A stretch of 64,000 bases of DNA from Bryum argenteum. Taxonomy: Eukaryota > Streptophyta > Bryopsida > Bryales > Bryaceae. Location: assembly GCA_037043015.1 (NCBI GenBank), contig CM073329.1, positions 10,866,648 to 10,930,647 of the forward strand, in the 5' to 3' direction. Below the pieces are notes generated by a model that worked only from the letters and a program-made list of their open reading frames with translations, was not told the origin of the DNA and searched no databases. A program made the position numbers and the translations under genes. Shown here piece by piece: positions 45,008 to 55,706 of the stretch (the first letter of the stretch is position 1; each line of letters starts with the position of its first letter).

Positions 45008-47826
45008 TTGAACATTAGTAAAGAAAAATAGATCAAATATAGAGGAATTTATTTTTCTAAAAAACTATGATTCCTCAAAAATTATCGTAAGGTATTATTA
45101 ATCACCACATTGTCAAATACATGAGATGTGGTAATTAATATTACTTTTGTCAAATACATCTCATCACAGTTTCTTTTTCTTTTGATTAATTTGCATTGTT
45201 AAACCTTAAATTGTATAGCTAATGTCACCTTTTGCTTGTTATACACCCAAATTCTTTTTTACCATATTTACAAGAGTTTGTTGCATGTAGAAGGGTTTTT
45301 TATCTAAGACAATTATATCTGAAATAAAATCCTAGTGGGGGATCTTTGATGGAAGGTTTCATGCGTCTAACGTTTTAATGCAACTAATGTCATATGTTAA
45401 TAAATAGTAATGTTGGGATCTTAAACTCAACCCAAGATACTCTAGATCACTTTCCACAACCACTCAATATCTAAGTGAACCCATTGGTCAATTGGACATC
45501 ATGTTATAGGCTTTGGTTTGGTCAAATTGACAATGGTCACGGGTGCATTTAGTATCACTGGTGGTCAAATGGACAAAGGGTTATAGTCAAATTGACATTT
45601 GGTAATCTGAAGGTCTTAAGTCAAATTGACAACCTGCATTTAAAAGCTTTAAGTCCATTTGACTATCATCTCACTCTTCCAATTCAATGAGTCTTAAGGT
45701 TAGAGGACTTATCAAGATCTGCTTTAGTCCTTCCCTATTTGTTCCTCAAATCGCTTCTATCTTCATCATTCCATGTCCTATCTGCAAAGCATTCTTAAGA
45801 TAGTATTTCTTATTAGTAGGGGTCAAATGTATATAAGACAATAATATGAGGTTGATAAATCCTTACACTATTAATCTTTAAGAAAATTATGGACCCTCTT
45901 AAGAATATCTTTTATTGCATATGCTTATTTCACTATTTGAAGCTAGCTAGACTTCAATAATGCTTAATGGTGTTGGCCAACCTTATCTTCTACTCCTTAG
46001 AAGATCTATTATAACGGCAATGCTTCCAAGCATCCCTTTCTCTTAAGATTAGACTCTTCTCTAATCTTAAGAATAACAATTATATAGTGAAGGATTTTGA
46101 TTCTCCTTTCACTAAATGTGCACTTTAATATTAGCGACCAATAGACTCCTTACACTTGACCTTTCATGTCCAAGTGGTTTCTCCAGTCTAATCGACTTAT
46201 TCTATATCAACCATTTCTCTTCATACTACGTTCTATTGTCTATTCAAATCAACTTCCACATATGAATGCCATTACACATTCAATACCAAGTTATTCATAC
46301 AATTGACAATTTATGCATGTCAATTAGACAATTCTACATACTCACACAAGCATTCCATCAAGTTGACAAGTATATTAATAATTCAATAACAATTAGAAAT
46401 GCTTTACACAATTAAGTGTTGAATTCGCCAATTGAAGCCTCTTGCTTCAATTGCTCTTCTTTGTTGGATTCCGCTTCCGGCACAACTGAAGCCTCTTGCT
46501 TCAATGGCTCTTTGTTGGAGTCCACTTCCGGCACTCGCCTTCTTATTACTCCCGGAGTAATAAGATTTACACTTACACTTTAAATAACTATGAACAATCT
46601 CAAAGCTTGAAATGTAAAGTATATTAATGAATTAAAAATTTTCTAAGTGGAATACACGGAGAGAAGGGTGTAGACAAGAATGTCTTGTCTTCCCACACCT
46701 TTTATCTCTCTTAAGACGAAAAGGTACATATGTAGACCTTTTGAGATCCACCTTTCTATTTCTAAAACCATTTTGTCCTATTATTTCCTATCTTGTCTAT
46801 TTGTCTTATCTAATTATAACCCTTTTTACATTCTATTGGACATTTGAGCCTAATTAAAGCTCTTTTCTCATCACATTGCACATGTCACGAAGTTCCAATC
46901 CTGTAAAAACCATTCTCTATAAGTTGATTTTAGTGTACAATGTATATCTTTTGAATTAGGTCAAATAATTTCAATAACCCCATCACATTTATCAAATTCT
47001 TCATATATCTTTTACCCGAAAGAATGAGGAATTAGCAACCTTCACATTTGAAGTTTTTTGATTTGGAAGCTAATTTATCGTTGGACTTAAAAATTTGGAC
47101 TTAAAAATCCTATACGATCATGAATTGGAGTAATCATCGATATGTGTATTGTTGTAAAACACCTGAATTGTAATTCTGAAGTTTAAGGAGTACCTATGAA
47201 TTTGTAAACGAGAGTTAATAAACTCAAATAGATTCACTATAGGCACTTTAGATTCAATTGTCTCTTCAATAGATTTCTCATAAAAAATTTGAGTTAAAAA
47301 GGAACACCTTCTCATACACTTGTGCCACTTCTCATACTCATAATTTTAAAAAAATTCTTACTTATCTATTTATCAATTGACTTTTGTGCTAGAGGAGGCA
47401 TTACATGATGTCCTAAGGTGAAATTAAGCTTTTGGATGCATAATTGAAATCTTCATAATCATATGTTTTTCTTAATATCTTTTACTTGCTAATTGCCACT
47501 ATGAGAACAATTCATTTTTCATAGAACCTATCATTACAACATTATATTTATGTGAATGAATATAATTTCTTGGAATTTCTCCTAAATGTTTATCCATGAT
47601 GTTGTGTTCATTATTATTTATTCTTTGTTTTATGCTACAAACATTTTCTTTTTTTAGGTTTAAATTTCACTTACCGCTTAAATAAATTATTTTAAAGGTT
47701 AGATTGATGTACATTTTGCTACCTTTAATTTGGCACTAACATTTTAATTTTTTTTCTTTATCCCATTGCCATTGTTGCGGTACTTAATCGTTGTCATTCA
47801 AAACCATGCAGCCGTTGTTAATTATG
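45008..47826. other. AT-rich intergenic with TTGAC-rich and hairpin patches
   Basis: At 45,485-45,665 there are six variants of 'gtcaaattgac' / 'gtcaaatggac' (TTGAC is the WRKY W-box core). At 46,433-46,549 a ~62-bp unit containing 'gaagcctcttgcttcaat' is duplicated, followed by the palindrome 'ttattactcccggagtaata', and 'agacaagaatgtcttgtct' lies near 46,670. These may be remains of a long-terminal-repeat element, but no coding trace supports that. Confidence 0.4.
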
Positions 47827-48135
47827 CACTAGTGGAAAATGATATAAAAGTGACGTCCATTGTGACTTGTTTTCAATGACAAAAGAGCGTCTTTTTTAAA
47901 TTGTGCTTCTAAATATATAAAAATAAATTGTTATATTTGTCACTCTTTTTTAAATCTTTGCTAATCCAGTAGGTTATAATATAGATCATTACGCCAAAAA
48001 ATCATAATTAAAAAGTGACAAGTATGATTATTTATTTTCATGTTTTTAAAAGAACAATCAAAACGCTCTCTTGTATCATTGGACACAAGTCACTATGGAC
48101 GTCTCTTTTTGTGCAATTTTCTATTAGTAATAGTG
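47827..48135 (+). mobile_element. CACTA-type MITE (309 bp)
   Basis: It begins 'cactagtggaaaatgatata' and ends 'ctattagtaatagtg'. About 70 bp at each end are diverged inverted repeats ('gacgtccattgtgacttgtt' against the inverse of 'acaagtcactatggacgtc'). There is no open frame and no clear 3-bp target duplication. The length matches the other two CACTA-ended MITEs. Confidence 0.65.
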
Positions 48136-49439
48136 TGGTTACTTTATTGTATGGCCGTGATGTTACCTACTAGGTTGTTGTCTCCCATGCTTCAGAAGTT
48201 AGTATAAATGTGAGATGTTGGAGAGTAAATAGAGATTGAGACCTGCGGTTTAAATCCTAATGTGCGGCTGTAGAAATATATATAGTATGTAAGCAATAGT
48301 GCAACCCTCGCAAATTTTGAACCATTGAGGCTCGAGCTCAATTGGAGGCGGTAAGAAATCAGTCTATGATACATGACCCCCCATCGTTAAAAAAGACTCC
48401 AACTAGCCGCCATCTTGCGAGCATCGAAGACTACCAAACTTACATTGTAAGCAACGGATCACCTAAGCTCCTCATTGAGTTGAAGACCGCGGGAGTGTAC
48501 GAATCTCATGAGATCGACTTTGACTTCATCCTCTGAGATTCACCTTCGAAATCCTCTCCACTAGAAATTTTACTTGAAAAAGAGAGTACTCGTGAGGAGG
48601 TCGTCGAAGGATGGTCTTTTCATAATTTTGCAAGTTTGATATTTTAGTATATAGCTCTCCAAGTGTAACTCTTGGTCAATCTTTTAATATCTCCTCTTTA
48701 AAATACAAGTGGGACGCTTATTCTTAAAATATGCAAAAAACAACTTCTACACCAATAAAGAAATGATTTGTGTTGTTGATTTTTTTCTACTAGCTCAATA
48801 CACATTAAAACGTTTGTGATAACTTCATATTAAATAGCCCAAATAAATGCTATCAATTGCAAACAATTCAGATCTGTTGGAAAATTATTCTCCTTTTTTG
48901 TGTTTGCTGCTAGAGTCGTTTGGGTTGTTTATTCTACTATGATTAAAATAATTTAGTTTTTTTTTTTTTTTTTTTTTTTTTCCAATTGAAGAGGGTTAAA
49001 ATCATCACATTCTCAATCAGGAGAAGGACCATCTAGTGAAGGACGATCTTTGACATACGGTAACCACAAATCCACAACTACAAATCATATGATCATAAAT
49101 CCACATTTCTAGATCTACTTGGTTACAAATCCACAAATCTAGATGTATCTAGTTACAGATCTTTAAATTTTGATTTACTTAGTTAAAATATGTCTAAATT
49201 TACATATTCTCAAAATATTAAAATCTACTTTGTTACAATGGATCTGGATTTAATTAGTTACAATAAATCTAAATCTACTTAGTTACAAATCCACATATGT
49301 AGACCCACTTAGTGACAATAGATCTTTTAATACTTAAGCACATATGGATCATTGGTTAAGCTCTAAGTGGTTTCACTCATTGGTAGAACAAGTACACATT
49401 TTTTAAAAATTGTCATAAATGGAAACAAAAATAGGTTAT
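48136..49439. other. Intergenic; short coding-like patch
   Basis: A plus-strand frame with an ATG at 48,366 to 48,536 (contains IEDYQTYIVSNGSPKLLIEL) is GC-richer than its surroundings and may be a retroelement or gene fragment, unrecognised. A poly(T) run lies at about 48,957-48,980, and 49,070-49,320 has many short 'cttagttacaaatc' variants. Confidence 0.35.
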
Positions 49440-49896
49440 TTAAATTTCAGCTGTATAATCTTGTAATAGACATACTTCACATCATGTAGGTCATATTTTG
49501 GGTCATGAGCCTCATGGATTGCAAGATCATAACACGTCAGTATTCAAAAACATCACAAAATCTCAACATTTTCACTTTAAAGTAAAAATGCTGGTAATAA
49601 ACTTTTTGCAATGAAAAAATCACCAACTACAAAGATGTTCACTTTTATCTCAATAACACCCTTAAACCCAAATAAAAAATCCATGAGAAATTAATTTACC
49701 TCGCATATAATGGCCTTGCAATGGAGAAATCTGCCGAAAGGAAAAATAGTCTAAAACCAAACTCTTTGCACTCAAATCAATGTTTTATCTTTAGTACATC
49801 TTTAATTTGTCAAAAAAATTACCATCTAAAACTAGACTCTTATTTTAATCCATTCCAAGAAACAAAGTCAGAATCCAAAGGAGAATAAAGGAGATA

Positions 49897-50548
49897 AGGT
49901 AGGAGTGGTGAAAATCGTCTAGCCCCAAAAACCGCACAGTAGGTTTATGGGTAGGGTCTGTAGAACCGTCCGAAGTGATTCGTAAAAAACCATAATTAAA
50001 AAAATTCATGGTAAATTGGCCAGTTTTGGGAACATTTGAGGTTGGTTCACGCCATGAATTTGGTGGATTAATTGACTATTTGTGGGTGGAAATGGCGGTT
50101 TCATGTCACCATGTCAGGTAGTGAACCTTTTTTGATTTTTTTGGGGACATTCAATCCACAATTCATGGTAAATTGGCCAGTTTTGGGAACATTTGAGGTT
50201 GGTTCACGCCATGAATTTGGTGGATTAATTGACTATTTGTGGGTGGAAATGGCGGTTTCATGTCACCATGTCAGGTAGTGAACCTTTTTTGATTTTTTTG
50301 GGGACATTCAATCCACAGTTTCCAGAGTACAACCTTGCAAAAAAGCCAACACTCTATGTTCGGGTAGCGGGACTCCTAAGACTCCAGATTCAAAAATTCA
50401 TAGGAAATTATAGGATTACTCCAAAAATGTTTTTTTTCAGGGATGGATTTGCACTAGCTTTGCGGACCATTGAAAAATAATTAAAATTTTACACCACTAT
50501 TCCAAGTATGCAAAGCTGAAATTCAGACAGTTTTCACCACTCCTACCT
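49897..50548 (+). mobile_element. TA-flanked TIR element (652 bp)
   Basis: 24-bp terminal inverted repeats (AGGTAGGAGTGGTGAAAA plus 6 bases, two mismatches) are flanked by TA at 49,895-49,896 and 50,549-50,550. Other family A copies give the empty site ('ggagatatagctcctc'), confirming a TA target duplication and a Tc1/mariner-like mode. The interior contains the 157-bp tandem duplication and no transposase. Confidence 0.75.
50004..50317 (+). repeat. 157-bp tandem duplication, apparently identical copies
   Basis: 50,004-50,160 and 50,161-50,317 read the same from 'attcatggtaaattggcc' to 'cattcaatccaca'. Apparent identity inside a much older element implies a very recent duplication, or an assembly artefact. 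Confidence 0.9.
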
Positions 50549-50987
50549 TAAGCTTCTCATAAATCATTCATTTATTCACTTTTTTTGAAGATAGAAACAT
50601 CATTGCAAATCCAATACCAATACATATTACCATATTACTAAAAAGTTGTTAGCCTTCATGTTAAGATCATATATATATATATATATATATATCATGAAAA
50701 ATCTTTCTAATTTCCCGTAGCGAAAAAGTCCCTTGACTTTTAGAACTGATGTTACCCATAATCGCCTCGTTACGCGAACATGTATAAGGATTTCATCCAT
50801 CCATACATCGGGACTCTTTATCATCCATTTCTGTCGTTTTCTTTATCATCAGTATGAGTTCGTCAGTTCGGTGACATGCAAACAGGCGCCGCCTCGATGA
50901 GAAAGCAACAGGCATAAAGATAAAGAAATGGTATAATATAAATCTTTTTCCCTGCAGCTGTTTACGTCGACCAATCCCCACTTGCTT

Positions 50988-51062
50988 GGGCACTTTGTAT
51001 AATAATCCTCCTTCTCGTCCGGCTACACCCTTCCCCTCAAAGGATTATTTTACAAAGTGCCC
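50988..51062 (+). repeat. Short fold-back, 22-bp arms
   Basis: 'gggcactttgtataataatc' plus two bases is inversely repeated (one mismatch) at 51,041-51,062, around a ~31-base loop. It is placed in a block foreign to family A. Confidence 0.6.
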
Positions 51063-51406
51063 TCGTTATAGGAAATTTTCCGTACACATAATTGCCTCAC
51101 AATTGTAAAACATGCTCCATGTTTGAAAATCTAAAAATAAAAGTTGCCTTCACTGAAATGCATGGCATTTATTCATATTTCATTTTGTAGGTATGCAAAT
51201 TTTAACACACAAACTAGACATGATTTGAGACTCAACCAAAATAGAGCGCGGATGAAGAGATTATGGCTCTTGAAAGTTCTTTCAGTCATCCAAAATGTTT
51301 TTTTTTTTTTTAACATTTGGCCCGGTTAAAGGTTAAGCATAGATCTCTTAACACTTGAGAACAACTCTCCTAACACTTGAGCAAAAATCTCTTAACACTA
51401 ACTTAA

Positions 51407-51833
51407 CCCCTAAACGCCCAAGGGGGGGTAAAACTCCTAACAATTGGTAATAATGCTGATTTTTTCAAAACTGCGTAAAGACAAATAAAAGAGGAAAATG
51501 GAAAATCCAACCATAGGATCTTCTTTGGGGCATGGCAATTCGTGTGACCGCCAAGTTGCATGCCATTTGGAGGTATGGATTTCAAGATCAATGCAAAAAA
51601 GGGGTGAAGATCACACCACCAAAACTTTCATGAAAAATCTCTTTCGCCCACTCTCACAAACTGAGGATCAAGGTTTTTACTATTGATCCAAGGAGGGAGT
51701 AGAGTAAACCCAACAAGGAGTTGAGCAAAAAAAACGGCGGATGAAAAATCAATGGGATGAAAGCGGGGTTGTGCACCAAAGACGGAGCCTCACATCCAAA
51801 ATGTCTAAAAAAGACATTGTGGGCGCTTAAGGG
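51407..51833 (+). mobile_element. TTAA-type element, 427 bp
   Basis: It begins 'cccctaaacgcccaagg', ends 'gtgggcgcttaaggg', and is flanked by TTAA at 51,403-51,406 and 51,834-51,837. The interior contains 'aatccaaccataggatcttc', related to a motif of family B. Non-coding. Confidence 0.7.
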
Positions 51834-51935
51834 TTAATTACAAACCCACATTTCTAGACTTCTTAACACCTCAACACAAAGCTCAATTATAATACCAAGC
51901 CACGACGATTTTCTAACATATAGGAGAGAGCTTAA

Positions 51936-52879
51936 CCCCTAAACGTCCCCAATGTCGTTTTTCTACATTTTGGATGGAGGGCAGAAACTTCGAATAGCCA
52001 TATCTTCTTCATCCAAGGTCCGTTTTGGATGAAATCACTTGGGTTAGGTTCCAAATCAAGTCTAGTTTGTGTTGTAAAATTTGCAAGCCCATACAATAAA
52101 GTATGAATTAATGAAATGCACTTTAGTGAAGACAACTCTTGTTTTTGGGTTTCCAAGCATGGGGCATGTATTACCATTGCAAATCAATTATGTGAAACCA
52201 AAAATAGTTTTTAATGATTTTTTTTTCATGGTCATGATCTTAAGGTGATTCTTAACAACTTTGTAGTGAGAAGTTTTTTGATCCAAATGATTTTGCTATT
52301 GGCTTTGCAATGATGTTTTGTCAACAGAAAAAGTGAGAAAATGGATGATATTTGAGGAGCTATATCTCCTTCATCCACCGTTGGATTTCAACTTAATTTT
52401 TTGGGATAGCCTCCAATTAGAGTCTAGTCTAGGTGGTAGAAACCTTAACAAGATCGAAGATGTTTTGAAGATAAGGCATGAAATTGAATGCAAAGGGTCC
52501 AATTTTGTACTATTTTTCCTTTGTAAAATTTTATTTGAGCCAAGAAATTTTTTTGATGAAATTTTTTTGGGTTCATGACTTATTAAGATGAAGGTGAACA
52601 TCTTTCTAGTTGGTGATTTTTTCATTGCAATTGGTATATTGGTAGCATTTCAACCTCAAAGTGAAAATGAAGAAATTTTGCAGTTTGATTTTAGTATTAT
52701 TATGTTATGATCTCTCGATCTATAAGGCCTCATGACTCAAATTTTGGTCCACATGATCTTCGATAAGTCCATTACAAGTTTGTACGGTTGAGATCTTAAT
52801 AGCTTCTCTTCATTTTTATCTATGACGAATTCTATGGAAATGTGCTTTTCTGCTTAAAATAGGCTGGGACGTTTAGGGG
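51936..52879 (+). mobile_element. TTAA-type element, family A, intact 944 bp
   Basis: This is the best-preserved family A copy. It has perfect terminal inverted repeats CCCCTAAACGTCCC (51,936-51,949) and GGGACGTTTAGGGG (52,866-52,879), with TTAA at 51,932-51,935 and 52,880-52,883. The interior is AT-rich with no meaningful open frame, so it is non-autonomous. TTAA target plus C-rich termini starting CCC are the signature of the piggyBac superfamily. Confidence 0.85.
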
Positions 52880-52883
52880 TTAA

Positions 52884-53268
52884 TCATATAAAGAGAGGAT
52901 ATGGGAGAAAGAGTGTGGGAGGAACATAGGAGGACGTGAGAGAGGGAGTCTATTGAGAGGAGGAGGTCATTTAAACTAAAATTCCCCTTCCATGTTTTTA
53001 ACATGTTCCACAATTTCCTCTTTGATTTGTGACTTGGTAGTCAAATAAATTCCTTCAAAACCCATTTTACTTTAAAGTCAATTGTAATGTGATATTTCAT
53101 TTATACTAAAGTTTGGACGATTAAGATTTAGTAGACGGATTGAGACTTCTTTGCGGATACCTCTAATGCTTGTGTTGGCTTCATTATCCTTTCGTGCATT
53201 TAAATATGCCTCCTCACATTGTTGTGATCAACCTGTGCTATTATGGTTTAGCCATCTAGAATTTTTTT
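52884..53268. other. Short intergenic spacer
   Basis: About 385 bp between TTAA-type elements. Nothing is recognised. Confidence 0.4.
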
Positions 53269-53272
53269 TTAA

Positions 53273-54590
53273 CCCCTAGACGTGCCAAATATTGGATGAC
53301 GACTATTGGAATGATAAGGGGAAACTTTGAAGAGCCATAACCTCCTCATTTGGAATCTATTTTGTACAAGATAGATGAGGTTGGGTCCAAACAAGGTCTA
53401 CGTGTGGTAAATAATTCTTACCCATGCATGCTTTTTGGTGAAGCAAGCTCTTGTTTTAGGGTTCCCAAACATGGAGAATGTTTTATCATTGCAGGCTAAT
53501 TATGTGAAATTCAATTTAGTTTCTTATAAATTTTTCTGCATTATCTTAACCCCTAAACGTTCCAATGTTGTTTTTCTATATTTTGGATAAAGGGCATAAA
53601 ATGCAAAGGGCCATAGCTTTGTCATATAGATTTCGTTTTTGACAAAATTATTGAATTGGGTTCCAAAGCAAGTCCAATTTGTATCACAAAAACTGCATGG
53701 ATACCATGGAATGAAGTACAAATTGATGGCTTGCATTTTAGTGTGGGCAAATTTTTGTTTACAGATTCCAAATATTCAGGGCGTCTTTTACCATTCCAAG
53801 CCAATTATGTGAAATCAAAAATAAATTTCATGATTTTTCTTTTTCGTATGTACAGTATGATCTTAAGATGACTCCTAAAAACATTCTAGTTGGAAGATTT
53901 TTAATCCATATAACTTTGGTATTGAATTTGCAATGATGTTTCTATAATGAAAATAACAAAATACCAATGATATTTGAAGAGCTAAATCTCTTTCATCCAT
54001 CACCATTAGATTTCAACTTTTTCTATTGTGGTAGATTCATCCACACCAATTAAGATCTAATTTTGGTGGTGAAGACCTTGACAAGATCCAAGATATTTTG
54101 GAGAAAAGGCATGTATTTGAGTGCAAAGGGTTCGGATTTCGACTATTTTCCTTTGTAAAACTTTGGCAATTTTTATAATTGCAAGGCTATTACATTAAAG
54201 AAGCACTTTTTGAAATAATTTTCTATTGTAAAGTGGTGTTATTAAGGTGAAGGTAAAATGAATGAAATATTCCAATTTATTTTTGGTAGTATTATGTTGT
54301 GATTTTGCAATTTATGAGGTTTCATAACTTAAATTCTGGTAACATGACCTACAATAAGTCTATTATAAGTTTGTACAGCCGACATCTAAAATACTTAAAT
54401 TCATTTAATATGACATTTTTTTTAAAATGTGGTTTTGGCTTAAAATAGGCATAGACATCTAGCAATTAAGATGAAATCCAACAACTAAGTAGATAGTTTT
54501 TAAATTTTCTAATTAAATTTTTTGAGATGATCTTAATATTGGATCTACAATGATGTTTTTATGAGGAAGAACTAAAAAATCAAGTCTTTT
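53273..54590 (+). mobile_element. TTAA-type family A copy split by a younger family A element
   Basis: It begins 'cccctagacgtgcc' after TTAA (53,269-53,272) and follows family A until 'gcattatc|TTAA' at 53,546. It resumes at TTAA 54,466-54,469 with 'gatgaaatcc...' and 'ggatctacaatgatgtttt', matching the order of the intact copy. From about 54,590 to 54,806 the sequence switches to family A in the opposite orientation, ending 'cacatttagggg' against the MULE. Confidence 0.65.
53550..54465 (+). mobile_element. TTAA-type element, family A, nested in another (916 bp)
   Basis: It begins 'cccctaaacgttcc' after TTAA (53,546-53,549). Its right end is worn ('gcatagacatctagcaa') but is followed by TTAA (54,466-54,469), where the host element resumes. 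It is colinear with 51,936-52,879. Confidence 0.7.
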
Positions 54591-55325
54591 CTTAAAGGGT
54601 TGTTGCTCTTTCATTCATTGAAATGCATGCTTTTAATTCATAATTGATTGTATGGGTCTGCAATTTTTACAACAGAAACTAGACTTGATTGAAACCCAAT
54701 CTAAGTGATTTCATCCAAAACCTACTCCATAAGAAGAAGTTATGGCTCTTCAAATATTCTGCTAATTATTCAAATGGTTAATTTTTGACCATAGGCACAT
54801 TTAGGGGCCAAGCCTGGCCACTAAGGGCGGGACAATGGGGCGGGGGTTGTTCCTCCACTGCCCGACCCTCCTGTTGCCCGATGTCTGGTTGCCCAGCACC
54901 TGTGGCTCGCTCCTACGGCGGCTCCTACTTACTCGTCTTCTACAGGCGACGACCTCCTTCCCTACAACTCCGAAGTTCCCAGCCGCGAGCTCGTTCTCTT
55001 CGGCATTTGGACCAGCTTCAGGGCCGTTTTGCAGCTTGATACCCGCCCCCGATACCCAGGCGCTCTGCAACCTCGGTGATGTACTCTGTACTGCCATTTG
55101 GTGGCTGCCATCGGGGCACAGTTTACTGTGAGGAAGCTTTTGGGGAGCATTTCAACCCCCAAATTTTTTCCAAGTCATTGTGTCCTCTTTTTACCGGTTT
55201 TTTTTTTGTGTTCTTCACATGCATGTAAGAAATAACTGATATTTAACTAATTATGGACAAATTCATAGTCCATAAATAATGTCGGTTGTCCGCGGATATT
55301 ACCTTTAGTCTCTATCAGTAATCTT

Positions 55326-55464
55326 TGAAAGGTCATAACTCAGTCAGAGTTTGTCCAAATTAAACATATGAGGTGTTTTTTGATATCCACAAAAATGTAG
55401 ATGTCAAATAACACCTCATATGTTTGATTTGGACAAAATCTGACTGAGTTATGGCCTTTTGAAA
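55326..55464 (+). repeat. Long hairpin inside the MULE
   Basis: Arms of about 54 bp ('aaggtcataactcagtcaga' onward, and its inverse ending 'ctgagttatggcctttt') flank a loop of about 20 bases, with only a few mismatches. It could fold as a small-RNA precursor if transcribed. It lies between the left arm and the 3' end of the transposase remnant. Confidence 0.75.
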
Positions 55465-55706
55465 GTCGCTGATGTGGAGATGTATCAGCTGGGTGCCGAT
55501 AAAACCAAGGTTCTTCATTAGTTGCAAAAAGTCCATAAGTTGCAAATAAGTCTATAATTATTTAAATATCAGTTAAATTAAGAAGTTCATCAAATGAAGT
55601 CATAATTGAGCATGTTGTTAGCATATTCATGCATCGTCTATAGAAGATAAAGAGAATTACATTCAAAGTCGAATCAAAGTGGTGTAAAAAATTCCAAACT
55701 CCAACT

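Larger units (their letters stand above)
49440..51340 (-). mobile_element. TTAA-type family A copy carrying two insertions
   Basis: It follows family A order in the 27.8-kb orientation: 'catgagcctcatggattgca', 'ttgcactcaaatcaatg', 'gaaatgcatggcatttattc', 'caaactagacatgatttgag' and 'tcatccaaaatg'. It is interrupted by the TA-flanked element at 49,897-50,548 and by a block (about 50,670-51,090) holding an (AT)n run and a hairpin. The right end is worn near 51,338. Confidence 0.55.
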
